A model generated the notes under the pieces. The model made no database searches. It was given only the letters and a program-made list of their open reading frames with translations, and was not told where the DNA came from. The position numbers and the translations under genes were made by a program. Below are positions 43,611-51,883 of a stretch of DNA of 53,562 nucleotides, one piece after another (position 1 is the stretch's first letter; every line of letters starts with the position of its first letter). Source of the DNA: 66-474 sp036279975 (lineage in GTDB: Bacteria > Pseudomonadota > Gammaproteobacteria > Xanthomonadales > Rhodanobacteraceae); assembly GCA_036279975.1 (NCBI GenBank), contig DASURP010000050.1:1-53562 (forward strand), in the 5' to 3' direction.

Positions 43611-45407
43611 TCAATAAACGCGCTTCTTGGGTGGAACGGTGGCGACTTCGTCGTCCATCGTGTTGGTGTGCACCGGCCGGTAGTCGAAGCCGCAACGTCC
43701 CTTGTCGTCCACCGTGACCAGCGTGTGCTTCATCCAGTTGGCATCGTCGCGTTCCGGGAAATCCTCGCGCGCGTGCGCGCCGCGGCTTTCCGGGCGTTGC
43801 TCTGCCGAATGCATCGTGCCGACCGCCTGCCCAAGCAGGTTGGCGAGTTCGAAGGTCTCCACCAGGTCCGAATTCCAGATCAGCGAACGATCCGAGACGC
43901 GGATGTCGTCGAAGCCGGCGTAGACTTCGTCGATCTTCCGGCAGCCGTCCTTGAGCGTTTCGGCGGTGCGGAACACCGCCGCGTCGGCCTGCATGGTCTT
44001 CTGCATCCTGAGCCGCAACGCCGCGGTGGAGGTGCCGCCGTCGGCGTGGCGAAGCTTGTCCAGCCGTGTCAAGGCCGGTTCCAGTGCATCGGCGGGCAGG
44101 TCATGGTGCGGCGTATCCGGCTTGACGATCTCGCCACAGCGATTGGCGACCGCGCGACCGAACACCACCAGGTCCAGCAGCGAGTTGGAACCCAGCCGGT
44201 TGCCGCCGTGCACCGACACGCAGGCCGCCTCGCCTATCGCGAACAGGCCCGGAACCACCACGTCGGGATCGTCGCCAACCTTCTGCACCACTTCGCCGTG
44301 GTAGTTGGTCGGGATGCCGCCCATGTTGTAGTGGACGGTCGGAAGCACGGGGATCGGCTCCTTCGTCACGTCCACGCCGGCGAAGATGCGCGATGTTTCC
44401 GAGATCCCCGGCAGGCGTTCGCGCAGCACCTCCGCACCGAGATGCGCGAGGTTCAGGTGCACGTGGTCGGCGTGTTCGCCGACCCCGCGGCCTTCGCGGA
44501 TTTCCATGGTGATCGCGCGGCTGACCACGTCGCGCGAGGCCAGGTCCTTGGCATTCGGCGCGTAGCGTTCCATGAAACGCTCGCCCTTCGAGTTGGTGAG
44601 GTAACCGCCCTCGCCGCGCACGCCTTCAGTGATCAGGCAGCCCGAACCGTAGATGCCGGTCGGGTGAAACTGCACGAATTCGAGGTCCTGCAGCGCGATT
44701 CCGGCACGCAGCGCCATGCCGCCGCCGTCGCCGGTGCAGGTGTGCGCCGAGGTGCAGGAAAAATAGGCGCGGCCGTAGCCGCCGGTCGCCAGCACGATCG
44801 CATGGCCCTGGAAGAAATGCAGCGTGCCTTCGTTGAGGTCGATCGCGAACACGCCCGTGATGCGGCCATTGCGCGGATCCTTGACCAGATCGGTCGCGAA
44901 ATATTCGACGAAGAACCTGGCGTCGTGTTTCAGCGCCTGGGTGTACAGCGTGTGCAGGATCGCGTGCCCGGTACGGTCGGCGGCGGCGCAGGTGCGCTGC
45001 GCGACGCCCTCGCCGTAGTGCGTGGTCATGCCGCCGAACGGGCGCTGGTAGATCTTGCCTTCCGGGGTGCGCGAGAACGGCACGCCGAAATGCTCCAGCT
45101 CGATCACCGCCGGAATCGCCTCACGACACATGTACTCGACCGCGTCCTGGTCGCCCAGCCAGTCGCCGCCCTTGACCGTGTCGTAGAAGTGGTAGCGCCA
45201 GTCGTCCTCGCCCATGTTGCCCAGCGCGGCGGCAACCCCGCCCTGGGCCGCGACCGTGTGCGAACGGGTGGGAAACACCTTGGTCACGCAGGCTGCGGAA
45301 AGACCCTTGGCGGCCAAGCCCAGCGTGGCCCGCAAGCCGGCGCCGCCGGCACCAACCACCACCACATCGTATTGATGGGTTTCGACCTTGTAACTTTCTC
45401 GAGGCAT
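43611..45407 (-). CDS. sdhA: Succinate dehydrogenase flavoprotein subunit
   Basis: A 598-residue peripheral membrane subunit that oxidises succinate to fumarate. The FAD loop VVVGAGGAGLRATL is near residue 17; the histidine that carries FAD covalently is His50 in RSHTVAAQGG; substrate-binding HYGEG and HGGNRLGSNSLLDLVVFG are also visible. It is flavinylated with SdhE help; sdhE and an SDHAF4-like gene are in the same locus. sdhD ends 70 bases upstream. Confidence 0.98.
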   Translation of the reverse strand: MPRESYKVETHQYDVVVVGAGGAGLRATLGLAAKGLSAACVTKVFPTRSHTVAAQGGVAAALGNMGEDDWRYHFYDTVKGGDWLGDQDAVEYMCREAIPAVIELEHFGVPFSRTPEGKIYQRPFGGMTTHYGEGVAQRTCAAADRTGHAILHTLYTQALKHDARFFVEYFATDLVKDPRNGRITGVFAIDLNEGTLHFFQGHAIVLATGGYGRAYFSCTSAHTCTGDGGGMALRAGIALQDLEFVQFHPTGIYGSGCLITEGVRGEGGYLTNSKGERFMERYAPNAKDLASRDVVSRAITMEIREGRGVGEHADHVHLNLAHLGAEVLRERLPGISETSRIFAGVDVTKEPIPVLPTVHYNMGGIPTNYHGEVVQKVGDDPDVVVPGLFAIGEAACVSVHGGNRLGSNSLLDLVVFGRAVANRCGEIVKPDTPHHDLPADALEPALTRLDKLRHADGGTSTAALRLRMQKTMQADAAVFRTAETLKDGCRKIDEVYAGFDDIRVSDRSLIWNSDLVETFELANLLGQAVGTMHSAEQRPESRGAHAREDFPERDDANWMKHTLVTVDDKGRCGFDYRPVHTNTMDDEVATVPPKKRVY

Positions 45408-45477
45408 GTCTGTCCCTTGTCCAGGCTCCTGGGACCTGTCAGCGCCGTGTCAATGGCATGGCGTCAACAGGCCACAA

Positions 45478-45891
45478 TCAGTGGGCGCCCGCGCCCGTCA
45501 ACCACACGGAGAGCACGGCCAGCACGCAGGCCAGTGCGCCCAGCAGCGCGCCGAAACGCAGCGCGATCTGCAACGTCAATTCCAGCCAGCGGGTGTGCAC
45601 GTAGTCTTCGATGATCACCTGCAGGCCGAGCGCGCCGTGCCAGAACAGGCATACGCTCAAAACGATCAGGAACAAGGCATGCACCGGCTGCGCGATCGAC
45701 GCCAGCACCTCGGGATAAGCCGCATGCACCAGGCCCCCGAGCAAGAACAGGAACCAGATCGAAAGCGGAATCAGCGCGACCGCCGTGACGCGTTGCAGCC
45801 ACCAATGCGGAACGCCGGTTCCGGACGGACCGTTGCCATGCGCGACCTTGAGTGGCGTGCGCAGGCCCTCCTGCCCCGGGTATGCGCTCAT
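45478..45891 (-). CDS. sdhD: Succinate dehydrogenase membrane anchor SdhD
   Basis: A 137-residue protein with three membrane helices at about residues 32-55 (VTAVALIPLSIWFLFLLGG), 68-90 and 105-132, and the conserved HGALGLQVIIEDYVH segment with histidine near the heme/quinone site. Together with SdhC it anchors complex II and forms the ubiquinone site. ATG 45891 overlaps the sdhC stop in ATGA. Confidence 0.92.
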   Translation of the reverse strand: MSAYPGQEGLRTPLKVAHGNGPSGTGVPHWWLQRVTAVALIPLSIWFLFLLGGLVHAAYPEVLASIAQPVHALFLIVLSVCLFWHGALGLQVIIEDYVHTRWLELTLQIALRFGALLGALACVLAVLSVWLTGAGAH

Positions 45892-46310
45892 GCCGCGCCT
45901 CCCGCCAGGTGGAGTACCAGGAATATCCAGACCAGCACCGTCAGCACCATGCTGAGCGCGATGATGAACCAGCCGGCGGGCCAGTACGAGGGCGGGAACG
46001 CACGGTCGCGACGCGGCGGGCCGAAACCCCGGCCCGCGTCGCGCACCAGGTGCTGGATGCCGTTGCACAGGTGGAACAGCAGCGACCATGTCCACAGGAA
46101 CAGCAGGATCTGTCCGACCAGGCTGGCGCAGAACGCCGCGAAGACACTCCAAGCGGCGCCGCTGGTTGCCGCCGCGATCAGCCCCCATGTCACCAGCAAT
46201 GCACCAAGGCACAGAAACAGGCCGGTCAAACGATGCAGCGTCGACTGCCACATGTTCACGCGCCAGCGGTAGATGCCGAGGTGCGGCGACAACGGACGGG
46301 TGTTGGGCAT
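45888..46310 (-). CDS. sdhC: Succinate dehydrogenase cytochrome b556 subunit SdhC
   Basis: A 140-residue membrane anchor with three helices. The N-terminal RPLSPHLGIYRW and STLHRLTGLFLCLGALL are diagnostic, and the heme-binding region LLFHLCNGIQHLVRD is intact. I chose ATG 46310 to match the family; ATG 46439 only adds unlike residues. It lies 125 bases downstream of the SDHAF4-like gene. Confidence 0.94.
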   Translation of the reverse strand: MPNTRPLSPHLGIYRWRVNMWQSTLHRLTGLFLCLGALLVTWGLIAAATSGAAWSVFAAFCASLVGQILLFLWTWSLLFHLCNGIQHLVRDAGRGFGPPRRDRAFPPSYWPAGWFIIALSMVLTVLVWIFLVLHLAGGAA

Positions 46311-46435
46311 GGACGGATTCCTAGGATCTTTGGGATGCTGCCCCTGCGGCGGGATCACCACCGACGATCGCCCTCCATTCTCGCACGAACGGCCCCTCAC
46401 TGCGAAACACGCACGCGCGCGAGCCCGCGCTCCCT

Positions 46436-46612
46436 TCAAAAATCTATGCAGCGCCCGTTCTTTTCCCAGTCGCCATAGCGCGTCGGATCGAGCGCATCGC
46501 CTTCCGGTGTCGGGCGATCGCGCGGAGCGCCATCGCGTGCTGGCGCAGGTTTTTCGACGGCAGGCCCGGGCTGTGTGTGCGAACTTTCAGGGGCGTCTTC
46601 GGTCATGGTCAT
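46436..46612 (-). CDS. SDHAF4-like DUF1674 protein
   Basis: A 58-residue protein with a proline-rich disordered N-terminal half and the invariant C-terminal signature DPTRYGDWEKNGRCIDF of the DUF1674/SDHAF4 family. In mitochondria SDHAF4 (Sdh8) binds the free flavoprotein subunit and aids its assembly with SDHB. Its position immediately upstream of sdhCDAB supports the same role here. Two in-frame ATGs are possible (46612 and 46606). Confidence 0.85.
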   Translation of the reverse strand: MTMTEDAPESSHTQPGPAVEKPAPARDGAPRDRPTPEGDALDPTRYGDWEKNGRCIDF

Positions 46613-46715
46613 GTCACGGCATGCGATGTGCACCACACATATTGTCGCACCACCCCGGCATCCCTGCCGACCCGCCGATGCTAACGTACGGCCCAGTCGT
46701 CCAACGCGCACGTCC

Positions 46716-47516
46716 ATGCCACACGCCGTCATTGAGCAGGTGAACTGCATCGCGATCGAAGGAATCGATGCGCGGCGTTTCGCGCAATCGCAATTCTCGG
46801 GAGATTTGCGCACCCTCGCGCCCGGACACTGGCAATGGAACGCCTGGCTCGACCCGCAAGGCCGGGTTGCGGCGTTGCTGCATCTGGTCGATGCCGGAGA
46901 TGGCGGCCTGCTGGCGGTCCTGCGCGGCGGCAACGCCGGCGAAATGCATGCGCAGCTTGCCCGCTACCTGCTGCGCAGCCAGACGGCCCTGTCCCAGCGA
47001 ATCTTTCGTGGTTACGCCGACGCGGCCCTGGCGCCGGGCCGCCTGGAAAAAGACCGGCACGACCTCGTGCTCGGATTCGGCGAACGCAGCCTGCGCTTGA
47101 GTCCAACCCGGACACCTGTGGATGCACCGGCCGCGAATGGCTGGCGCCTGGCCGATATCCGCGCCGGCTGGCCGGTCCTGCCGACCGAGGGGACACGCTT
47201 TCTCCCCCCCGCGCTGGGGCTGGAGCGGCTGGGCGCTGTTTCCTTCGACAAAGGCTGCTTTCCGGGCCAGGAGATCGCCGCCCGCCTGCATTTCCGTGGC
47301 GGGCACAAGCAGCAGCTTGGCCATCTGCGCGGCACGGCTCCCTTGCCAGCGGGGCCCATCCCCGGAAAGGGCGCGGCCGGGTCCCTGTACGTCCTGGACT
47401 GCGTACCCTCCCCTCAAGACACGGTGGAAGCGCTGGTCGTAGCTCCCAAGAGTGGGTTACGTAGTATCAATGTGTTGGGAAATGCATATGAATTTCTGTC
47501 GAGGTTTGAAGTGTAA
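46716..47516 (+). CDS. ygfZ: Folate-binding Fe-S repair protein YgfZ
   Basis: A 266-residue protein of the GcvT/YgfZ fold, which uses tetrahydrofolate and the motif KGCFPGQE (residues ~184-191) in iron-sulfur cluster maintenance. The N-terminus FAQSQFSGDLRTL corresponds to the FLQGQLTxDV pattern. It is about 60 residues shorter than E. coli YgfZ. ATG 46716 is preferred over upstream starts. It is divergent from the SDH operon over 103 bases; E. coli also places ygfZ beside sdhE and ygfX. Confidence 0.9.
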   Translation: MPHAVIEQVNCIAIEGIDARRFAQSQFSGDLRTLAPGHWQWNAWLDPQGRVAALLHLVDAGDGGLLAVLRGGNAGEMHAQLARYLLRSQTALSQRIFRGYADAALAPGRLEKDRHDLVLGFGERSLRLSPTRTPVDAPAANGWRLADIRAGWPVLPTEGTRFLPPALGLERLGAVSFDKGCFPGQEIAARLHFRGGHKQQLGHLRGTAPLPAGPIPGKGAAGSLYVLDCVPSPQDTVEALVVAPKSGLRSINVLGNAYEFLSRFEV

Positions 47517-47864
47517 CATCGTCTAAACGGATCACATTTGTTACGCAATTTTTACATTCTGGCACTTGCGTGATGCCCATCACGCCCTTAACCTTCGCGC
47601 AGTTTTGCAACCCGGGCCTCGATTTGGCCCGGCTGCGCGCGGTCCGGAAGCTCCGCACCGCACGCGTTGACGACCTGGTCGATTGCCAAAAACTGCAGGC
47701 GCGTCACCACACCCGCAAGCCCCCGGCATCTTGGCCGGCGCACGCGACCGGGCTTGGCCCGCCTTCCTCCCAACCTGCGGCGCGAGCCACAAGCCCGCCG
47801 TGTTCCAAAGCCAGGCGCCGGCCTGACCCCGGTGCAGGGTGCCTCAGCATAGGAGAACGACCCG
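47517..47864. other. Gene-free region upstream of the SleB-like gene
   Basis: No gene is called. It starts with an AT-rich block (47537-47569: TTGTTACGC, AATTTTTACA, GGCACTTGC) that resembles the block at 9308-9339. A stem CCGGGCC (47612-47618) with GGCCCGG (47626-47632) follows. The reading frame from 47570 is open but overlaps the SleB-like gene in another frame and is basic and proline-rich. AGGAGA at 47851-47856 is the ribosome binding site of the next gene. Confidence 0.5.
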
Positions 47865-48296
47865 ATGACCTTGGGCCTGTTGCTCGGCATGATCGCTCTG
47901 CTCCCGCAGCCGGTCGCCGACCAAACCTGCCTGGCTGCCACCGTGTACATGGAGGCACGCAGCCAGCCCACCCGCGGCCAGCTGGCCGTGGCCGAAGTTG
48001 CAATGGACCGCCTCGACATGGGCCGCTACGGCGACACCATCTGCGAGGTCGTGACCGCGCCGCGCCAATTCGCGCTGACCACCAACCCGCGGGATTATCC
48101 GATCGACAATCCCGTGGCGTGGAACAAGGCCTGGAAGATCGCCGGCCAGGCCATCGCGATCTGGAAGGAACCCGCCTCGGACCGCAAGCTGGTCGTGCCG
48201 CACGCCAACCACTTCATCCGGCTCGGCTCGACGGCGGCATGGGCCAAGAATCCGATTGCCACGATCGGCGACCACGAGTTCTACGCGGTCGATTGA
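47865..48296 (+). CDS. SleB-type cell wall hydrolase
   Basis: A 143-residue protein with a short hydrophobic N-terminus (MTLGLLLGMIALLPQPV) and the Hydrolase_2 (SleB/CwlJ) domain: CLAATVYMEARSQPTRGQLAVAEVAMDRL, with the catalytic glutamate in the MEAR segment, then ICEVVTAPRQFAL. These enzymes cleave peptidoglycan, mostly as lytic transglycosylases or amidases. In a non-sporulating organism it would act in wall turnover. A good AGGAGA site precedes ATG 47865 and a terminator follows. Confidence 0.88.
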   Translation: MTLGLLLGMIALLPQPVADQTCLAATVYMEARSQPTRGQLAVAEVAMDRLDMGRYGDTICEVVTAPRQFALTTNPRDYPIDNPVAWNKAWKIAGQAIAIWKEPASDRKLVVPHANHFIRLGSTAAWAKNPIATIGDHEFYAVD

Positions 48297-48312
48297 CCGC
48301 GACAAGCCGGGA

Positions 48313-48345
48313 TGAAAAAGCCCTCGAAGAGAGGGCCTTTTCTTG
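48313..48345. terminator. Bidirectional Rho-independent terminator
   Basis: Stem GCCCTC (48320-48325) and GAGGGC (48331-48336) with a 5-base loop, flanked by AAAAAG on the left and CTTTTCTT on the right. It lies between the convergent SleB-like gene and the glycine-zipper lipoprotein gene and can serve both. Confidence 0.8.
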
Positions 48346-48393
48346 AACTGCTCCGACGCATGGCCGGTGCGCAGCGACCAGGGATGACCGTAC

Positions 48394-48912
48394 TCAATAG
48401 CGGTAAACCTGGTTGTCCCGAACCATCACGTAGTCGCCGACCTGTACTTGCGGCGGATTACGCTGGGTGACCGTGGCGTAACGGCCGTCATTGAGCTGCA
48501 CGACGACCTGCCAGCCATAGTCGCCCTGACCACTGCGCTCGCCGATGGCGTGTCCGGCGAACCCGCCCGCCACCGCACCGGCCACCGTGGCAGCCTGCTT
48601 GCCCTTGCCGCCACCCACCTGGTGACCGATCAGGCCACCCACCACGGCACCGATCACCGTACCCAGGGTCGCACCGTTGCGATTGTCGAGCTGTACTTCG
48701 CGGATGTCGCGCACATAGCCGCAACCCTGGTAGCACTGGCGATTGCCATACCCCGGCTGACTGCCGTACCCCGGCTGGCCGCCATAGTAGCCACCAGGAC
48801 GGGTGTTGTACGCCGGCGCACAACCCGCAAGCAACAATGCCGCAGCGGTGCACGCAAGCGTAGTCGCGATGCGCGTGACCCGGCGCTGGTTCATGAACGA
48901 TTGTTTCGACAT
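48394..48912 (-). CDS. Glycine-zipper 2TM lipoprotein (SlyB-like)
   Basis: A 172-residue protein with a signal peptide ending in the lipobox LLLAGC, a glycine/tyrosine/glutamine-rich linker (GGYYGGQPGYGSQPGYG), the glycine-zipper pair (TLGTVIGAVVGGLIGHQVGGG, then AATVAGAVAGGFAGHAIG) and a C-terminal beta-rich part (VQLNDGRYATVTQ). It is probably an outer-membrane lipoprotein of the SlyB/PcP group, transported by the Lol system. It lies 38 bases downstream of a second family member. Confidence 0.88.
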   Translation of the reverse strand: MSKQSFMNQRRVTRIATTLACTAAALLLAGCAPAYNTRPGGYYGGQPGYGSQPGYGNRQCYQGCGYVRDIREVQLDNRNGATLGTVIGAVVGGLIGHQVGGGKGKQAATVAGAVAGGFAGHAIGERSGQGDYGWQVVVQLNDGRYATVTQRNPPQVQVGDYVMVRDNQVYRY

Positions 48913-48950
48913 GTCACGACTCCTTTCCGTGCGTGGCCCCGATGTCGCCG

Positions 48951-49646
48951 TCAGTGGTAGTAGCCCCCCTGCTTGTCGCTTGCGACGACAACGCCATTGC
49001 GCACGGGCAGGCCCGTGCCGACACCCGGGTTGCGATCCATGCGGACATGGCCGGTCTGGCCGTTCAGCGTGTAGGTCACGTCATAGCCGACGGTCTTGGT
49101 CGAGGTCGTCTTGTCGGTGACCGTATTGCACACGTTTTGGGTTTCCATGTGGGTGGCGTTCTTTTCCTGGTGGCTCTTCTGGATCTCATGCCCGGCGTAG
49201 GCGCCGCCCGCGGCGCCCGCGACGGTGGCCAGGGTCTTGCCCTTGCCGCCGCCGATCTGGCTACCGGCCAGCGCGCCGACCAGGCCGCCGACCACCGCGC
49301 CGCCGATCTGGTGCTTGTCCTTGTAGGTCTCGGGCACGGCGACCTGCTCGTCCTTGCACACCTGCCGCGGTTTGCTGGTGGTGACCGACTCGGTAACGGG
49401 CCGCACAGCCACTACCTGCGCGAACTGTGGCTGCGCCGCACCCTGCGCTTGCGTACCGTTGGCCTGCGCCTCGCCGGCGGCCGGCGGCAACTGCGCGGTG
49501 GCGGCCGAAGTCGCCATCGTCATGTTGGCCGGAGTCGCCTGGGCCTGCGGATTGCCGGAATTCCCGCAACCGGCGAGTGTCGCAACCGCGACGCTACCCA
49601 GCGCAGCGAGTACTGCACGTGTCAACCTTGATTTGCTTTTCATCAT
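48951..49646 (-). CDS. Glycine-zipper 2TM lipoprotein, longer paralogue
   Basis: A 231-residue lipoprotein. Lipobox VATLAGC; then a ~60-residue Ala/Gln/Pro-rich linker; a segment with CKDEQVAVPETYKDK; the glycine zipper (GGAVVGGLVGALAGSQIGGG, AGAAGGAYAGHEI); and a C-terminal beta domain (VGYDVTYTLNGQTGHVRMD) with two cysteines in the mature part that might pair. GGGAGA precedes ATG 49646. It resembles the next gene in the zipper and C-terminal parts but not in the linker. Probably an envelope-integrity lipoprotein. Confidence 0.87.
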   Translation of the reverse strand: MMKSKSRLTRAVLAALGSVAVATLAGCGNSGNPQAQATPANMTMATSAATAQLPPAAGEAQANGTQAQGAAQPQFAQVVAVRPVTESVTTSKPRQVCKDEQVAVPETYKDKHQIGGAVVGGLVGALAGSQIGGGKGKTLATVAGAAGGAYAGHEIQKSHQEKNATHMETQNVCNTVTDKTTSTKTVGYDVTYTLNGQTGHVRMDRNPGVGTGLPVRNGVVVASDKQGGYYH

Positions 49647-49754
49647 CGTCTCCCGGCCCTGTAGGCATTGATGGCAGTTCGATTCAAACAACTCCACAAT
49701 GAACCGGAGACCAACAAGCCCGGATCGGTTCATGTTCCATTCCAGCGTACACCC

Positions 49755-50570
49755 ATGACGGAACCTTGCCTACAAGCCGAGCGGCAAAACGGCGACGCTG
49801 TGTCACTGTTCGACAGCCACGTGCACCTGGACGCCCCGGAATTCGACATGGACCGCGCAGGGGTGCTGCGGGACGCACGCGCGGCTGGCGTCACGGAAAT
49901 GCTGGTCCCCGCGGTCACCGCTGCGTCGTGGCCCAAGCTGCATGCCCTGTGTGCAGCGGCGGACGGGTTGTACCCTGCCTACGGCCTGCACCCGTGTTAC
50001 CTGGCCCGGCACGAGGACGGCGACCTCGCCTTGCTGGAAGCCTGGCTGCGCGCGAACCCGGCCGCGGCCGTGGGCGAATGCGGCCTGGATCTGTTCGAAC
50101 CCGGCCTGGACCGTGAACACCAGTTGCGCCTGCTGCGCGGCCAGCTGGAAATCGCATACCGCTTCGACCTGCCGCTGGTGTTGCACGCACGCCGTGCATT
50201 CGAGCAGGTGATCCTCGAGTTGCGCCGCTTCGGAAGGCCGCTGCGCGGCGTGGTGCACAGTTTCTCGGGCAGCCCCGAGCAGGCACGCGAACTGTGGGAA
50301 CTGGGTTTCTGCGTGGGCATCGGCGGTCCCGTCACCTACGCACGCGCCCGGCGGCTGCGCCGGACCGTGGCGGAGCTTCCCGGCGAATGCCTGCTGCTGG
50401 AAACCGACGCCCCCGACCAGCCGGACGCCCGGCATCGAGGCGGACGCAACGAGCCCGCGTTCCTCGCGTGTGTGTTGCAATGCGTGGCCACCCTGCGCGG
50501 CGAAGAACCGTCCGGACTCGCACGCGCGACGCGGGAGAACGCACGCCGGCTGTTCGCGGGAGCGTCCTGA
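49755..50570 (+). CDS. TatD family metal-dependent hydrolase
   Basis: A 271-residue TIM-barrel hydrolase. The metal ligands are in place: LFDSHVHLD, VGECGLDL, VLHARRAF, GVVHSFSG and LLETDAPD. TatD-type enzymes act as DNases or 3'-5' exonucleases. ATG 49755 gives a 15-residue extension before the usual first strand; GTG 49800 (VSLFDSHVHLD) is an alternative and fits the family length better. The stop is 7 bases from the convergent tcdA. Confidence 0.9.
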   Translation: MTEPCLQAERQNGDAVSLFDSHVHLDAPEFDMDRAGVLRDARAAGVTEMLVPAVTAASWPKLHALCAAADGLYPAYGLHPCYLARHEDGDLALLEAWLRANPAAAVGECGLDLFEPGLDREHQLRLLRGQLEIAYRFDLPLVLHARRAFEQVILELRRFGRPLRGVVHSFSGSPEQARELWELGFCVGIGGPVTYARARRLRRTVAELPGECLLLETDAPDQPDARHRGGRNEPAFLACVLQCVATLRGEEPSGLARATRENARRLFAGAS

Positions 50571-50577
50571 ATGCCTA

Positions 50578-51354
50578 TCAGCGCGGGCGCTTCAGCAGTA
50601 TTTCCAGCGCCCGCCCCGCGGCGGCAAACGCGAATGCCCCGGTGACGTGGGTGGCGGCGCCGAGCCCGCCGCCACAGTCGAGTTTCAGCGAATCCGCACC
50701 CGCGGGCCGCGTCCCGCAGACGCTGCCGTCGGCCTGCGGGTAGCGCACGTTCTCCAGGGAATACACCGCGGGCACGCCGAAATAACGGTCGGGGTTCGAT
50801 GGAAACCGGAATTCCTGCCGCAGCTTGCGGCGCATCAGGCCCAGTAAAGCATCGTGTTCGGTGCGCGACAGGTCGCGCACGCGGACCATCGTGGGATCGG
50901 TGCGTCCGCCCGCCGAACCACACACGATCAAGGGCAGCTTGCGGCGCCGGCACCAGGCCGTGAGTTCCACCTTCACCCGGAACGCGTCGCAGGCGTCCAA
51001 TACCAGGTCGAAGTCGTGGTCCAGCAATTCCGCAATGGTGGCCGGCGTCACGAACCGTTCGACCGCATCGGCCGTGAGCGCCGGATTGATGCCGCGCAGG
51101 CGTGCGGCCATCACCGCGACCTTGGCCTTGCCCAGGGTGTCGTCCAGGGTATGGAGTTGCCGGTTGGCGTTGGAAACGCACACCTCGTCGGCGTCGATCA
51201 GCGTGAGCCCACCTACCCCGCTGCGCGCCAGCGCTTCCGCCGCCCAGGAACCCACCCCACCCAGCCCGATCACCGCGACGCGCGCGGAAACAAGCCGCGC
51301 CACGCTGCCGGCACCATACAGTCGCTCGATGCCGGCAAAGCGGGGATCAATCAT
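50578..51354 (-). CDS. tcdA: tRNA threonylcarbamoyladenosine dehydratase
   Basis: A 258-residue E1-like enzyme (CsdL/YgdL) that cyclises t6A37 of tRNA to ct6A with ATP. Features: VIGLGGVGSWAAEALARSG, DADEVCVSNANRQ, DACDAFRVKVEL and a C-terminal hydrophobic segment (GAFAFAAAGRAL) typical of the family. It shares its fold with the moeB-like gene at the window start, but lacks the CxxC zinc pairs. It starts 18 bases after the DUF962 stop on the same strand. Confidence 0.93.
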   Translation of the reverse strand: MIDPRFAGIERLYGAGSVARLVSARVAVIGLGGVGSWAAEALARSGVGGLTLIDADEVCVSNANRQLHTLDDTLGKAKVAVMAARLRGINPALTADAVERFVTPATIAELLDHDFDLVLDACDAFRVKVELTAWCRRRKLPLIVCGSAGGRTDPTMVRVRDLSRTEHDALLGLMRRKLRQEFRFPSNPDRYFGVPAVYSLENVRYPQADGSVCGTRPAGADSLKLDCGGGLGAATHVTGAFAFAAAGRALEILLKRPR

Positions 51355-51372
51355 TCGTCAATGATAACGGGC

Positions 51373-51669
51373 TCAGATCCGCACGCGTCCGCGCAGCACA
51401 TCCATGAACATCGCCCAATCGCCCATCAGGCTGTAAACCGGGTGGCGGAATGTCGCCGGTTTGTTTTTCTCGAAGGCGAAGTGCCCAATCCACGCACAAC
51501 CATATCCGCACAGCGGCGCCGCGATCAGCCACCACGGATCGCGGGTGGCAATGGCCACCACGATTGCAGCGATCACGAGACACGAGCCAAGGAAATGCAT
51601 GCGCCGGCAGCGGCGATCAGTGTGCTCGCCGAGATAGAACGGATAGAACTCGCGGAAACTTCCGTACAT
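51373..51669 (-). CDS. DUF962/Mpo1-like membrane protein
   Basis: A 98-residue protein with the DUF962 pattern: FREFYPFYLGEHTDRRCRRMHFLG, two hydrophobic segments (~28-42 and 44-60), and WIGHFAFEKNKPATFRHPVYSL. The conserved histidines match the yeast Mpo1 family, an iron-dependent dioxygenase in 2-hydroxy fatty acid oxidation. The substrate in bacteria is not established. It is upstream of tcdA in a likely two-gene operon. Confidence 0.9.
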   Translation of the reverse strand: MYGSFREFYPFYLGEHTDRRCRRMHFLGSCLVIAAIVVAIATRDPWWLIAAPLCGYGCAWIGHFAFEKNKPATFRHPVYSLMGDWAMFMDVLRGRVRI

Positions 51670-51701
51670 TGGACATCATGCCATCTGCGACGGCCGCCAT
51701 C

Positions 51702-51815
51702 CGGAGCAGCCATTGTGAGAAGCCAGGCCATGGATGGCCGTTCCGGTGTCGCTGGACTGCGGGTGCCACACGATAGCGGGAACTATAATGTAGCCGCGAT
51801 CAGGGACGATCGCAC
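51702..51815 (+). repeat. 114-bp interspersed repeat with two palindromes (copy 1)
   Basis: It shares conserved ends with 52644-52757, the same orientation and the same length. The left block includes CGGAGC, TTGTGA and the palindromic CAGGCCATGGATGGCCGTTC; the right block is GCCGCGATCAGGGACGATCG, with GCGATC and GATCGC arms. The ~50-bp centre is divergent. It lies between the DUF962 start and the cspA terminator. Confidence 0.75.
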
Positions 51816-51830
51816 AATCACGTCGCCAAA

Positions 51831-51860
51831 CAAAAAACCCCGCATCGCTGCGGGGTTTTT
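51831..51860 (-). terminator. cspA terminator
   Basis: Stem CCCCGCA (51838-51844) and TGCGGGG (51849-51855) around TCGC, flanked by AAAAAA on the left and TTTTT on the right. It lies 24 bases after the cspA stop and would also stop transcripts from the opposite direction. Confidence 0.85.
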
Positions 51861-51883
51861 CGTGTTGCCTGGGCAACAATGGT

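Noticed and set aside
47555..47570. Sigma-54 promoter at TGGCACTTGC
   Set aside because: The GG and GC elements are about 6 bases apart instead of the required 10.
47570..48346. A 258-codon plus-strand ORF overlapping the SleB-like gene
   Set aside because: Proline/arginine-rich shadow translation; the SleB-like frame has motifs and a clear AGGAGA site.
51784..51789. Perfect TATAAT on the plus strand
   Set aside because: No -35 partner, it lies in the variable centre of a repeat, and transcripts would run straight into the cspA terminator.
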